A stretch of DNA of 64,000 nucleotides from NCBI RefSeq assembly GCF_015910535.1, contig NZ_JACBJG010000002.1, forward strand, positions 1 to 64,000. Reading direction: 5' to 3'. Under the pieces are notes generated by a model. The model did no database searches, was not told the DNA's origin, and saw only the letters and a list, made by a program, of their open reading frames with translations. A program made the position numbers and the translations under genes. Every line of letters begins with the position of its first letter. Position 1 is the stretch's first letter. Origin of the DNA: Saccharomonospora sp. NB11. Its GTDB lineage: Bacteria; Actinomycetota; Actinomycetes; Mycobacteriales; Pseudonocardiaceae. This document shows positions 39,981 to 49,541 of this stretch, piece by piece.

Positions 39981-41177
39981 TCAGAAGAACGTACCGCACC
40001 ACGGCGTCGAGGGGGTCGCGACCAGCTCGTCGAGACGGTCCGCGGTCGCCGGGTCCGCGACGGTCACGAGCCCCGCGTTCACCAGGGTCGACGGGAGCCA
40101 CCCGCCCGTGTAGATCATCGCCAGCGCGGCGACGTCCAACCGGACGTCCGGTGCCGCGTCCGTCCGTTCGGCCCCGTCCGGGCCGACGCGGTACCGCCCC
40201 GCGTTGTCGGGCAGGACCGTGTCCTCGACCTCCAGCACCAGCGGCTCACCACGCCAGGAGCGGGCCGCCAGCGCACGCTCGACGTCCACCAGGCGCAACC
40301 AGCCCTCGTCGAGGACCTCGGTCGTGCGGCACGCCCGCGGGTCGGTGAACAGCACGTCCACCGGCTCGTCCAGTCCTCGATGGTGGGCCTGGATCTCGTC
40401 CACCAGGTCCACGGAGAGCAGGTACCGCCAGAGCCCGGCGTACGACGACGCGTCCGCGTAGTGCAGATCGAGGACCCGCATCGTCCCGCCGTCCCCGGCG
40501 TTCCGGTCCACGGTGTAGACGGCGAAGCCGTCCGGGCCGTCGGCGCCGTGGTGCACGACGGCGGCCACCGCGCCGTCCTGCCGCCGCAGCATCGAGAAGA
40601 GCCCGGGCCACCACCGCGGTCCCCGAGTGATCATCGCCGGACGCAGCGGGAGCCGGTCGTACACCTCGGGCAGCCGTCGTTGCATCTCGTCGAGCGAGGT
40701 CACCAGCTCCACCTCGCCGCCCGACGGCACACCGGGACGCAGCCGCGCGCGGTGCCGCAAGACCGTGCAATTGCGGAAGCGCGTGCCGATGCCGTAACCG
40801 AACCGTCCGTAGATCGCGCCCTCCGAGGCGTACAGCAGCGCCGCGACCACGCCCCGGTCGGCGAAGTCGGTGAGCTGATGTCGCATCACCGACGTCAGCA
40901 CGCCCCGCCGGGTGCGGTCGGCCCGAACCCCAACCCCGGTCACGGCCGCGAGCGGCACCCGCACTCCACCCGGTACGACGAGTTCGGCGTCGGTGGACCG
41001 GGCGGTGCCGATCAGCCGGTCGTCGAAGGCGCCCAGCACTCGGCCGGGCTGGTAGACGTCACGGACGCGCTCCCACTGCTCGTCGGTCGGGGGCTTGACA
41101 TGCAGCGCTGCGTAGAACAGCGCGTTCGCCGCGCGAAACTCGTCCTCACGCAGCGCGCGTACCACAACGTCGTTCAT
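39981..41177 (-). CDS. eis: Eis-type GNAT N-acetyltransferase
   Basis: 398-residue protein of the Enhanced intracellular survival type: two GNAT folds and an SCP2-like C-terminal domain. The acetyl-CoA loop is in VTGVGVRADRTRRGVLTSVM, the aromatic Tyr region is YGRFGYGIGT, and the protein ends in Phe-Phe, matching the C-terminal carboxylate that acts as catalytic base. Mycobacterial Eis multi-acetylates aminoglycosides and proteins. Hexameric and cytoplasmic by family. ATG 41177. Confidence 0.88.
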   Translation of the reverse strand: MNDVVVRALREDEFRAANALFYAALHVKPPTDEQWERVRDVYQPGRVLGAFDDRLIGTARSTDAELVVPGGVRVPLAAVTGVGVRADRTRRGVLTSVMRHQLTDFADRGVVAALLYASEGAIYGRFGYGIGTRFRNCTVLRHRARLRPGVPSGGEVELVTSLDEMQRRLPEVYDRLPLRPAMITRGPRWWPGLFSMLRRQDGAVAAVVHHGADGPDGFAVYTVDRNAGDGGTMRVLDLHYADASSYAGLWRYLLSVDLVDEIQAHHRGLDEPVDVLFTDPRACRTTEVLDEGWLRLVDVERALAARSWRGEPLVLEVEDTVLPDNAGRYRVGPDGAERTDAAPDVRLDVAALAMIYTGGWLPSTLVNAGLVTVADPATADRLDELVATPSTPWCGTFF

Positions 41178-41231
41178 GCAGCGATCCTGTCCAGTGTGCT
41201 CGGGCGCGTCCATCGGTTTTCGGCGGTGCCG

Positions 41232-41891
41232 TCAGCCCGCCGGCGTGGGCTGGTCGACGGTGTAGTGCCCTTCCTCGCTCGTGACGGTGATCTTCACGGT
41301 CTGCTGCTCGCCGTCGACCGTCAGCGTGCAGTTGTAGGTGTGCCCCTCCTCCACCGGCTGGTCACCGGGGCAGTCCACCTCGCTCGCCTCGACGCCGAAG
41401 CTCTCCTGCACCAACTGCTGGACCGACTTCTCGACACTCTGCTCGTCGAAGGTCGTGGTGTTGAGCAGACCCGGGACCCAGAAGAGCACGACGGCGGCGG
41501 CACCCAACACCACCACGGCCGCGCCGATGCCGACCCACAGGCCCTTGCCGGACTTGCCCGGCTGCTGACCGCCCTGCGGTCCGTACGGCATCGGCTGCTG
41601 GCCGTAGCCCTGGCCGTACCCACCGCCGTACTGACCCTGCTGGGGATACGCGCCCTGCTGACCGTAGGCGTTGGCCGGGTCGTAGGGATGCTGCGCAGGC
41701 TGCTGACCGTACTGCGGTTGCGAAGCCTGCGGGTTCTGCTGCGGGTTCTGCGGAGCGCCGTAGGCGGGCTGCTGCCCGTAGGCCGGTTGCTGTCCGTACC
41801 CGCCGGGCTGGGCCATTCCACCGGAGTTGGGATCGGCATGCGGTTGCTGCCCCCACTGCGCGGGGTTGTTCCCTCCGTACGGCGCGCTCAT
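41232..41891 (-). CDS. Gln/Pro-rich membrane protein with DUF4333 domain
   Basis: 219-residue protein with a cytoplasmic Gln/Gly/Pro/Tyr-rich tail (residues 1-115, repeats of YGQQPAYG type), one membrane segment (about 119-142) and an external DUF4333 domain with the Cys pair (SEVDCPGDQ, TYNCTLTVDG). The same plan of low-complexity tail, single span and small domain recurs in the protein at 61671. Function unknown. Confidence 0.85.
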   Translation of the reverse strand: MSAPYGGNNPAQWGQQPHADPNSGGMAQPGGYGQQPAYGQQPAYGAPQNPQQNPQASQPQYGQQPAQHPYDPANAYGQQGAYPQQGQYGGGYGQGYGQQPMPYGPQGGQQPGKSGKGLWVGIGAAVVVLGAAAVVLFWVPGLLNTTTFDEQSVEKSVQQLVQESFGVEASEVDCPGDQPVEEGHTYNCTLTVDGEQQTVKITVTSEEGHYTVDQPTPAG

Positions 41892-42021
41892 CGTGTTGCC
41901 CTTCCGCGTCTGCAAGCCATGGACGTCGCACTGTCGCGGCGGGTGATTCCCCCGACGGTCCCGCCGCGCCCGATCCAATCACACCCACCGCTCGCCGGAC
42001 ACGGCTGCCCGACGCTGGCCG

Positions 42022-44778
42022 CTACACCTCGCCCGCGGCGACCACACCGCGTCGGAGCAGCCGAGACGCCTTCCCGGCCGACCCGCCGACCGAGTGTTCC
42101 TTGCCCAGTACGTCCCGGATCTGTTCCAGCAGATCCACCACCTGACGCGACCAGCGCACGAAGTCCCCGGCGGAGAGCTCCTGCCCGTTGGCCTCGGCCG
42201 CGGTGAGGACCTTCTCCAGCGCCTCCCCGCGTGCCCATCGGTACACGGGCCAGGCGAATCCGGCGTCGGGTTCCCGGGTGCGGTCGAGCCGGTGGCGGCG
42301 CTCGTCCTCCACGAGGTCGGTCCAGACCCGGACGGTCTCCTGCCACGCCGTGGAGACCGGCCCCGACGGCAGCTTCGCCTCGCCCGGCGAGTCGCGCCTC
42401 GCCTCGTACACCAGTGTCGAGACCACGGCGGCCAGCTCGGCGGGCGCCAGCCCGTGCCACAGTCGCTGCCGGATGCACTCGGCAGCCAACAGGTCGGACT
42501 CGCTGTAGAGCCGCGCGAGCAACTGGCCGTGCTCGGTGACGGTGTCCCCGTCGGAGTCGAGGTAGCCGCGTTCGGAGAGCAGCCGCCTGATCCGGTCGAA
42601 GGCCCGGGCCAGCGAGTGGGTCGTGGCCGCCACCTTGCGCTTGAGCTGCTCGGTCTCGTGCTCCAACCGCTGGTGCCGCTCGACCCAGCGCAGGTTCGCT
42701 TCCCGGTCGGCCAGCCCGTGGACGGGATGGGAACGCAGTTCCCGGCGCAGTTGGGCCAGCTCGGCGTCGGAGTGCACGTCCGAACGCCACTTCTGCCGCC
42801 GGGGCGGACGGATGTTCAGGTTGCGCAGCGACGAGGCGATGTCGCGGCGCGACTTGGGCGAGCGCAGCTCCACGTGCTTCGGCAGCTTGAGCCTGCCCAA
42901 CGGCTCCACCGGGGCGGGGAAGTCCGACAGCGACAGCGCGCCCGCCCACCGGTCCTCGGTGACGACCACGGGCCTCGGTTCGTCGAACTGGTCCACGCCG
43001 GGGTCGATCACGACAGCCAGTCCGGCGCGGCGGCCCTGTGGCACGGCGATGACGTCGCCCTTGCGGAGCTTCTCCAACGACCGCGCCGTCTGTGCTCGCC
43101 GATGGCTCGTGTTCTGCCGGGCGAGCGTCTTCTCCCGATCGGAGACCCGCTTGCGAAGGGCGAGGTACGAGCGCAGCTCGTCGAAGTCGGCGGTCACCGC
43201 GTCGGCGTAGCCGCGCAACGCCTCGGTGTTGCGGTCGATGCGCCGCGACAACCCCACCACCGACCGGTCGGCCTGGAACTGGGCGAACGACTGTTCCAGC
43301 AGGTCACGGGCCTGGGCGGAGCCGAACCGGCCGACGAGGTTGACGGCCATGTTGTAGCCGGGACGGAACGACGAGCGCAGCGGGTACGTGCGCGTGGAGG
43401 CCAGCCCGGCCACCTGCCGAGGGTCGACGCCCGGCTGCCACACGACCACGGCGTGGCCCTCGACGTCGATGCCGCGACGGCCCGCCCGGCCGGTGAGCTG
43501 CGTGTACTCGCCGGGGGTGAGATCGACGTGGGCCTCGCCGTTGTACTTGACGAGCCGTTCGAGGACGACCGTGCGCGCGGGCATGTTGATGCCGAGCGCG
43601 AGCGTCTCGGTCGCGAAGACGACCTTCACCAGCCCCCGGACGAACAGTTCCTCGACGGTCTCCTTGAACGCGGGCAACAGCCCCGCGTGGTGGGCCGCCA
43701 CGCCCTGCTCCAACGCCTCGCGCCACTCCCAGTAGCCGAGCACGGCGAGGTCGTTCTGCGGCAGGTCGGCCGTCCGTCGGTCGACGATCCGGCGGACCTG
43801 CTCGACCTCCTCGGGGGTGTTCAACCGCAGGCCGGTTCGCACGCACTGCGCCACCGCGGCGTCGCATCCGGCGCGGGAGAAGATGAAGACGATGGCCGGC
43901 AGCAGCCCGGCGGCGTCGAGGCGGTCGACGATCTCGGTACGCGACGGCGGCCGGTAGCGCGGTCCTCGGTACTGCCCGCCGCGCCGACCACGGCCGCGGA
44001 AGGCGGCGGGCGCGTGCATGCGAGCCGTGTCCTCGACCCGACGCAGCAACTGGGGATTCAGTTTCGCCTCACCGGTGTCGACGGCCTCACCGGCGAAGAG
44101 GTCGAACAGCCGCCCTCCCACGAGCATGTGCTGCCACAACGGCACGGGGCGGTGTTCGTCGACGACGACGGTCGTGTCGCCTCGGACCTCGACCAGCCAT
44201 TCGCCGAACTCCTCGGCGTTGCTCACCGTGGCCGACAGACCGACCACGCGCACGTAGGACGGCAGGTGGAGGATCACCTCCTCCCACACCGCCCCTCGGA
44301 AGCGGTCGGCGAGGTAGTGCACCTCGTCCATCACGACGTAGCCGAGGTCGTCGAGTGCGGAGGACTCCGCGTACAGCATGTTGCGCAGCACCTCGGTGGT
44401 CATCACCACGATCTGCGCGCCGCCGTTGACGGAGGTGTCCCCGGTGAGCAGGCCGACGGTGTCGGAGCCGTAGCGCTCGACGAGGTCGCCGTACTTCTGG
44501 TTCGACAGCGCCTTGATAGGCGTGGTGTAGAAGCACTTGCGGCCCTCGGCGAGCGCGAGGTGCACCGCGAACTCGCCGACGATCGTCTTTCCCGCGCCGG
44601 TCGGTGCGCACACGAGCACGCCGTGCCCGTCCTCGAGGGCCTCGCAGCCCCGCACCTGGAAGTCATCGAAGGTGAAGCCCACGTCGGCGGAGAACCGCGC
44701 GAGCTGGGGATACTTGCCGCGTCGCCGAGCCGCGGCGTACGCCTCGGCGGGGCTCGGAGTCGAAGTGGAGGAGTCCAC
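42022..44778 (-). CDS. helY: HelY-type Ski2/Mtr4 RNA helicase
   Basis: 918-residue DExH helicase. Walker A APTGAGKT (about residues 56-63), DEVH box VMDEVHYLAD, SAT motif LSATVSN, motif IV FIFSRAGCD and motif VI QLTGRAGRRGID are present, with a C-terminal DSHCT domain ending near 918. Likely 3'-5' RNA or RNA-DNA unwinding. GTG 44778. It is placed as in mycobacteria (helY near tatC), though several genes here intervene. Confidence 0.94.
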   Translation of the reverse strand: MDSSTSTPSPAEAYAAARRRGKYPQLARFSADVGFTFDDFQVRGCEALEDGHGVLVCAPTGAGKTIVGEFAVHLALAEGRKCFYTTPIKALSNQKYGDLVERYGSDTVGLLTGDTSVNGGAQIVVMTTEVLRNMLYAESSALDDLGYVVMDEVHYLADRFRGAVWEEVILHLPSYVRVVGLSATVSNAEEFGEWLVEVRGDTTVVVDEHRPVPLWQHMLVGGRLFDLFAGEAVDTGEAKLNPQLLRRVEDTARMHAPAAFRGRGRRGGQYRGPRYRPPSRTEIVDRLDAAGLLPAIVFIFSRAGCDAAVAQCVRTGLRLNTPEEVEQVRRIVDRRTADLPQNDLAVLGYWEWREALEQGVAAHHAGLLPAFKETVEELFVRGLVKVVFATETLALGINMPARTVVLERLVKYNGEAHVDLTPGEYTQLTGRAGRRGIDVEGHAVVVWQPGVDPRQVAGLASTRTYPLRSSFRPGYNMAVNLVGRFGSAQARDLLEQSFAQFQADRSVVGLSRRIDRNTEALRGYADAVTADFDELRSYLALRKRVSDREKTLARQNTSHRRAQTARSLEKLRKGDVIAVPQGRRAGLAVVIDPGVDQFDEPRPVVVTEDRWAGALSLSDFPAPVEPLGRLKLPKHVELRSPKSRRDIASSLRNLNIRPPRRQKWRSDVHSDAELAQLRRELRSHPVHGLADREANLRWVERHQRLEHETEQLKRKVAATTHSLARAFDRIRRLLSERGYLDSDGDTVTEHGQLLARLYSESDLLAAECIRQRLWHGLAPAELAAVVSTLVYEARRDSPGEAKLPSGPVSTAWQETVRVWTDLVEDERRHRLDRTREPDAGFAWPVYRWARGEALEKVLTAAEANGQELSAGDFVRWSRQVVDLLEQIRDVLGKEHSVGGSAGKASRLLRRGVVAAGEV

Positions 44779-44876
44779 GGCGCCAGGGTTTCACACCCGA
44801 CCGGGTGTGTGCACGGGGCGGGGTCGGTCACGGTGTGACACCGACTGTGTCGGTGCTCACGACTACGCTGCGCCGC

Positions 44877-45251
44877 ATGGACGTCTGGACGCCCGACCGC
44901 CTACGACGGCTCTGCCTGTCATTCCCCGCCGCCGTCGAGCGCTTCCCCTTCTCCCCCGAGATCAGCGTGTTCTCCGTGGCCGGAAAGATGTTCGCAGTGT
45001 CGCGACTGGACGAACAGCCGCTCGCGGTCAGTCTCAAGTGCGCGCCGGAGGAGGCGCTCCACCTCCGCGACACCTACCCCGCCGTCGCTCCGGGCTACCA
45101 CCTGAACAAGCGGCACTGGATCACGGTGACCCTCGACGGCTCACTGCCCGACGGCCTGACAGTCGACCTCGTGCACGAGTCGTACGACCTGGTGGTGGCG
45201 GGCCTGCCCAAGCATCGGCAGCCCCGGCTCGACGACCCGTCAGCGCAGTAG
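44877..45251 (+). CDS. MmcQ/YjbR family protein
   Basis: 124-residue protein of the MmcQ/YjbR fold (LCLSFPAAVERFPFSPEISVF, YHLNKRHWITVTLDG, LVHESYDLVVAGLPK), a DNA-binding-like double-wing fold of unknown role. Length fits. It converges with the SRPBCC gene, overlapping its end by 12 bases. Confidence 0.87.
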   Translation: MDVWTPDRLRRLCLSFPAAVERFPFSPEISVFSVAGKMFAVSRLDEQPLAVSLKCAPEEALHLRDTYPAVAPGYHLNKRHWITVTLDGSLPDGLTVDLVHESYDLVVAGLPKHRQPRLDDPSAQ

Positions 45252-45716
45252 TTCGTCCAACGCGGCGTAACCCTCGACGACCCCAATCTCCATCCCACTC
45301 GACAGCATCGCGTCGCGGGCCTCGTACGTCTCGTAGAGCGACAGGCTCGTGACACGCGTGAGACCGTCGATCGCCTCGAACGTGTTGATCTCCAGGGAGA
45401 CGTCGTCGGGCATCCCCAGGTACGTGAACGTCTGCACGAGTCGGGACGGCGTCCGTACCTCGTGGAAGGACCCGTAGAACTCGGCGACCTGCTCGGCGCC
45501 CCGCCACATCGTGTAGTGGTAGCTGCCACCGGTGCGGGCGTCCCACGTGTGGATCCGCATGTCGAGGTCCTTCGGCCCGAGCCACCGGGCAGCGAGGTCG
45601 TGGTCGGTCCAGGCGCGGAACACCAGGTCGGGAGTGGCGGCGAAATCGCGCACGATACGGACGGCCGGTCGATCCGCGAGGCCCTCGATCGTGGTCTCGC
45701 GCGTCTTGGTGGTCAT
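45240..45716 (-). CDS. SRPBCC (AHSA1-like) protein
   Basis: 158-residue hydrophobic-cavity protein: START-like sequence FAATPDLVFRAWTDHDLAARWLGP, IHTWDARTGGSYHYTM and a long C-terminal helix EIGVVEGYAALDELL. Family members often act with an ArsR regulator, but none is seen next to this gene. ATG 45716 follows AGGAGG; ATG 45719 is a less well spaced alternative. Confidence 0.88.
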   Translation of the reverse strand: MTTKTRETTIEGLADRPAVRIVRDFAATPDLVFRAWTDHDLAARWLGPKDLDMRIHTWDARTGGSYHYTMWRGAEQVAEFYGSFHEVRTPSRLVQTFTYLGMPDDVSLEINTFEAIDGLTRVTSLSLYETYEARDAMLSSGMEIGVVEGYAALDELLR

Positions 45717-45719
45717 CAT

Positions 45720-46023
45720 GCCTCCTGGGTGTCGGGTCCGGTGTCGCGTTCGGCCGACACCCCGTCGAGGCGACGGTGTCGCTCGGCGTGCGCCGGGAGC
45801 GCTCGATGGTCGGCAGGCTGGACGTCCGGGCACCGCTGGGCCTGGGTTGCGATCGGTCCGGCCACCCGCGGGACGTTCTCCGAGGGCGCTCACCATGCGT
45901 CGCCTACGACGAGTCGTGCCCACGAGCCGACGAGACGCCGCCCTCTCGACCACTCGTCGGGTACCACGTCGGAGTGACGTCACACCTCGGTCACGGAGGT
46001 GGCTTCGCCGCTGGTTCGCGACC
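45720..46023. other. Gene-free spacer of about 300 bases
   Basis: Between the SRPBCC gene and the lipid kinase gene I see no convincing gene on either strand. The open frames present are Arg-rich and look like random GC-rich translation. I looked for an ArsR-like regulator, common beside AHSA1 genes, and found none. Confidence 0.5.
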
Positions 46024-46025
46024 GC

Positions 46026-46925
46026 TCAGACCAGGACCGACAGCGCGCCGGGCACGCATGTCAGCGTCAGGGGCAGGGCTCCCATCGGGTCGCCGTCGGC
46101 GAACACGGGCCAGTCCGCCGGGCCCTCCACGCGCACGCGGGAGGCGCGCACCGTGTGGACGGCGGGGTGGTCGACGTGCTTGCCCGTACGCAGTCGCGGC
46201 AGGATTCTCGCGAGGCGCAGTCGGCTCACCGGGCCGACCACGGTGACGTCGAACAGTCCGTCGTCGCAGCGCGCGCCAGGACAGATCGGGATGCCGCCGC
46301 CGTAGAAGGCGGTGTTGCCCACCGCCACGAGGGTCGCCTCCACCGTCAGCCGCCCGGCGTCGGTGTCGACCACGACCGGCGAGGGCCGAAGTGACACGAG
46401 TTCCCGCACGAGCGCCACGTCGTAGCGGCGCGGCCCCTGCGGCCGGCGCATGCTGTTGGCCCGCGCGTTGACGGCCGCGTCGAAGCCCGTGCAGAGCACG
46501 GTGCCGAACCAGCGCGCCGTCGCGCCCGCGCCGTCCACGCGGCCGAGGTCGATCCGACGCCGCCGATCGTGTCGCACGGCCGACGCCAACGCGTCGAGAG
46601 CGACCGCCGGGTGCTGCGGGATGTTCAGCGCGCGCGCGAAGTCGTTGCCGGTGCCCGAAGGCACCACACCGATCGCGACCGACGAGTCCGCGCAGCACTG
46701 CACGGCCTGGTGCACAGCGCCGTCACCGCCGAGCACGATCACCGCGTCGAGGCCCGAGTCCCGGCACGCGGCGATCCGTGTCCGGAACTCCTCGGCCGAG
46801 TTCGCCGCGATCAGCGCGAGGTGGTCGACCTCGCCACGCAACCGTTCCGCGACCGTCCCCGCCATCCGAGCCGCCGCGCCCTGCCCCGAGCCGGGGTGCA
46901 CGGCCAACGCCACGCGCCGCCCCAT
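46026..46925 (-). CDS. Diacylglycerol/lipid kinase
   Basis: 299-residue lipid kinase of the DagK/YegS type. The nucleotide motif is VLGGDGAVHQAV, followed by GVVPSGTGNDFARAL and the later FADGDPMG. It phosphorylates diacylglycerol or a related lipid. Its ATG is three bases from the tatC stop, so it is co-transcribed with tatA-tatC. A second DagK-type domain occurs in the protein at 52068. Confidence 0.92.
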   Translation of the reverse strand: MGRRVALAVHPGSGQGAAARMAGTVAERLRGEVDHLALIAANSAEEFRTRIAACRDSGLDAVIVLGGDGAVHQAVQCCADSSVAIGVVPSGTGNDFARALNIPQHPAVALDALASAVRHDRRRRIDLGRVDGAGATARWFGTVLCTGFDAAVNARANSMRRPQGPRRYDVALVRELVSLRPSPVVVDTDAGRLTVEATLVAVGNTAFYGGGIPICPGARCDDGLFDVTVVGPVSRLRLARILPRLRTGKHVDHPAVHTVRASRVRVEGPADWPVFADGDPMGALPLTLTCVPGALSVLV

Positions 46926-46928
46926 GGC

Positions 46929-47867
46929 TCAGGTGACGTCCTCGGTGCGCGACGCGGCCCCACCGCTCGGCGGGTCGTCGTCGATCCGACTCGGGGTGTA
47001 GTGGAACGGTGCCGGTTCGTCGTCCGCCAGTTGCTCGGTCTCCTTCTCCCGGCGGCGCTTGCGCCGGTCGTGGAGGCGGGTCACCTGGAAGGAGAACTCC
47101 AGCAGCAACGTCAGAGCACCCGCGAGGGCGAGCATGGAGAACGGGTCGGCCGGAGTGACGAACGCCGCGAAAACGAACGCCACGAAAATCAGCCCGCGCC
47201 GCCACTTGCTGAGCTGGGCGTACGACACCACGCCGACTCGGTTCAGCATGATGACCAGCAGCGGCACTTCGAAGCTGACCCCGAAGATCAGCAGCAGGGA
47301 CAGCACGAACGAGACGTACTTGTCACCGGTGAACCAGGTGTCGAACGCGCCGCCACCGAAGTTCACGAGGATCTCCAGCGCGAACGGGACCATGGCGTAG
47401 GCGAGCACCGCGCCCGCCGCGAACAGCACGCTCGCGAAGCCGACGAACGTCAGCGCGTACTTGCGCTCCTTGCTGTACAGGCCGGGCGCGACGAATGCCC
47501 AGAACTGGTAGAGCCACACCGGGGCGAACAGCACGGCACCGGCCGTGAGACCGACCTTCAACTGGATCATGAAAGCCTCGAACGGCACGGTCTGCAGCAG
47601 TCGGCACGGCGGTTCCTTCGGGAACCGGTGCTCGGGCGGGATCGCACAGTACGGCCCTGTGACGATGTCCCCGAGCGAAGGGATGGGTCCGACCCGGTTG
47701 GAAAACCAGAGGAAACCCACCACACCGCCCGCGACCAGCGCGAGCAGCGCGAAACCGAGCCGACGACGGAACTCGTAGATGTGCTCGATGAGCGTCATCG
47801 TGCCGTCGGGATTGTGCCGACGACTGCGCTTACGCCGCTTGGCGCGGCTGTCCGAGGAATCCGCCAC
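46929..47867 (-). CDS. tatC: Sec-independent translocase TatC
   Basis: 312-residue six-span membrane protein of the twin-arginine translocase that recognises the signal peptide. The N-terminal cytoplasmic motif TLIEHIYEFRRRL, the first loop with PFEAFMIQLKVGL and the conserved LYQFWAFVAPGLYSKERKY are present. The C-terminal cytoplasmic tail is long and charged (residues about 262-312). GTG 47867. The tatA gene is 60 bases upstream. Confidence 0.96.
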   Translation of the reverse strand: MADSSDSRAKRRKRSRRHNPDGTMTLIEHIYEFRRRLGFALLALVAGGVVGFLWFSNRVGPIPSLGDIVTGPYCAIPPEHRFPKEPPCRLLQTVPFEAFMIQLKVGLTAGAVLFAPVWLYQFWAFVAPGLYSKERKYALTFVGFASVLFAAGAVLAYAMVPFALEILVNFGGGAFDTWFTGDKYVSFVLSLLLIFGVSFEVPLLVIMLNRVGVVSYAQLSKWRRGLIFVAFVFAAFVTPADPFSMLALAGALTLLLEFSFQVTRLHDRRKRRREKETEQLADDEPAPFHYTPSRIDDDPPSGGAASRTEDVT

Positions 47868-47926
47868 GAACCGTGTCCGTTCCCATCCCGTGTTGACGAA
47901 TCAGCCCTGACCGGGCAGGTGGAGCG

Positions 47927-48295
47927 TCAGCCCGCGTTGCGCTGCGCCTGTTCGGCCTGCTGCCGCTTCAGTTCGTCGAGCTGGCGCTGCAACTGCTCGA
48001 CCTGCGCGGCGGTGGCCGCGGCGGGGTCGGCGGCGGGCGTGGTGCCGGACGTGGGAGACGCCGGAGACGTCGACTGCGGCAGCTGGCGGGTGTCGGGCTC
48101 GGTGGCGGACGCGGTCTGCTCACCGGTGGACGGCGTGTCGGTCGACCCCGAGGCGCGCATGTCCTTGGTCTCGGCCTTGAAGATCTTCATGGACTTGCCG
48201 ATCGACCTGGCCGCGTCGGGCAGACGCTTCGCGCCGAACAGCAGAACCACGACAAGAACCAGAATGATCAAATGCCACGGCTGCAACGCATTCAT
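47927..48295 (-). CDS. tatA: Sec-independent translocase TatA
   Basis: 122-residue pore-forming Tat subunit. The N-terminal span [33 protein letters not shown] (shown in part here by its FGAKRLP hinge) is followed by an amphipathic helix and a low-complexity Ser/Thr/Pro linker. The C-terminal Gln-rich helix ([18 protein letters not shown]) is longer than in Escherichia coli TatA. Confidence 0.95.
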   Translation of the reverse strand: MNALQPWHLIILVLVVVLLFGAKRLPDAARSIGKSMKIFKAETKDMRASGSTDTPSTGEQTASATEPDTRQLPQSTSPASPTSGTTPAADPAAATAAQVEQLQRQLDELKRQQAEQAQRNAG

Positions 48296-48353
48296 CGCCT
48301 GGCCTCCTTACTCGTTCGGATCGATCGTACTGTGCTGCGGCGGTGTCGCGTCA

Positions 48354-48551
48354 TCACCGACGACGCTCGCGGATCGCGACTCGAACCGCAGCGGACCGAG
48401 CGCGGAGCAACCCGACCCGATCACCAGCGCGAGCCGACACCATGCTGGCCGTCGCACGGTACGCACGCAAGAGCCGGAAGACGCGAAAGATCACGAACCC
48501 GAGCACCACGAGCGCGACCAGGACGACAGCGGCACTCACGACATACGACAC
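48354..48551 (-). CDS. 65-residue single-span membrane protein
   Basis: Small protein with one N-terminal membrane segment (about residues 5-27, VVSAAVVLVALVVLGFVIF) and an Arg-rich cytoplasmic tail that may bind membrane or nucleic acid. GTG 48551 lies nine bases from the pafC stop, so it is likely translated with pafBC and tatA. I know no function; small proteins occur at this place in related genomes. Confidence 0.65.
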   Translation of the reverse strand: MSYVVSAAVVLVALVVLGFVIFRVFRLLRAYRATASMVSARAGDRVGLLRARSAAVRVAIRERRR

Positions 48552-48560
48552 GATTCCACC

Positions 48561-49541
48561 CTAACCAGCCGACGTCGCAGCGAGGTGACGTGCTCGGGCC
48601 AACGCCTCGTCCGCCCGCGCTCGCACGGCCTGCGCGGCCCAGTCCGGTTGCTCCACGGTCACCTCGCCGCCGTGCCGGAGCACCAGTCGGACCAGCCACG
48701 ACTCGTCGGCGTAGCGCAGCCGCACCCGCAACCGACCGCCGTCAAGCTCCTCCAGCTCCTCGCACTGGTAGTACTCGGCCACCCACCGCGCACCGGGCGC
48801 GAGCACCAGCACCGCCTCCGGAAAGCCGGACTGCTGGGGGAACACCCCGTCGGACAGATCCTTCGGGGTCGCGCTCTCCGGCGGCGCCGACGGCTCGTCA
48901 CGCTCGACCAGCTCGTCGATCCGGTCGAGCCGGAACAGCCTCACCGACTCGGCGCGACGACACCACGCCTCCAAGTAGCTGACGCCCTGCACGATCAGCA
49001 ACCGCATCGGGTCGACGACGCGCTCGGTGACCACGTCCTTGGACGCGCTGTAGTACCGCAGCCACAGCGCGCGCCGGTTCTGCAACGCCTGCCGCACCAC
49101 CTCGCGCGTCCGCGCGGTCGCCGCCGCCTCGCGGGTGCTCTGGCCGACCACCACGCCGGACGGCCGAGCGTCACCCGACGCGGATTCGATCTTCGCGATC
49201 GCCCGGTGGACCGCGTCGGCGTCCACCACACCCGGTGTCTCGGCGAGCGCGCGCAACGCGATCAACAGCGCGCTGGCCTCCGCTCCCGTGAGCCGAAGCG
49301 GGCGACGCATCCCCGCGTCGTAGGTCACCGACACGGTGTCGCCGTCGAAGGACAGGTCGATCAGGTCGCCGGGGCCGTAACCGGGCAGCCCGCACATCCA
49401 CAGCAGTTGCAGATCCTTGCGCAACTGCTTCGGCGTGACGTCGAAGTCGCGCGCCGCCTCGTCGATCCGGATGCCGGGCCGGGCCAGCAGGTACGGCACG
49501 AGCGCGAGCAACCTGGGCAGCCGATCACCCGATCCGCTCAC
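48561..49541 (-). CDS. pafC: PafC, WYL-domain transcription regulator
   Basis: 326-residue regulator: N-terminal winged helix (ARPGIRIDEAARDFDVTPKQLRKDL) and central WYL domain (ALWLRYYSASKDVVTERVVDPMRLL), then a WCX domain. With PafB it activates the RecA/LexA-independent DNA damage response in mycobacteria, probably sensing single-stranded nucleic acid through WYL. GTG 49541 overlaps the pafB stop by four bases. It is not part of the ligation chemistry despite its name. Confidence 0.93.
   Translation of the reverse strand: MSGSGDRLPRLLALVPYLLARPGIRIDEAARDFDVTPKQLRKDLQLLWMCGLPGYGPGDLIDLSFDGDTVSVTYDAGMRRPLRLTGAEASALLIALRALAETPGVVDADAVHRAIAKIESASGDARPSGVVVGQSTREAAATARTREVVRQALQNRRALWLRYYSASKDVVTERVVDPMRLLIVQGVSYLEAWCRRAESVRLFRLDRIDELVERDEPSAPPESATPKDLSDGVFPQQSGFPEAVLVLAPGARWVAEYYQCEELEELDGGRLRVRLRYADESWLVRLVLRHGGEVTVEQPDWAAQAVRARADEALARARHLAATSAG

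Noticed and set aside
42094-44838. Frame of more than 900 codons antisense to helY
   Set aside because: Helicase motifs on the other strand are unambiguous; the antisense product is low-complexity.
45720-46023. ArsR regulator expected beside the SRPBCC gene
   Set aside because: No frame has a winged-helix pattern; the open frames are Arg-rich noise.
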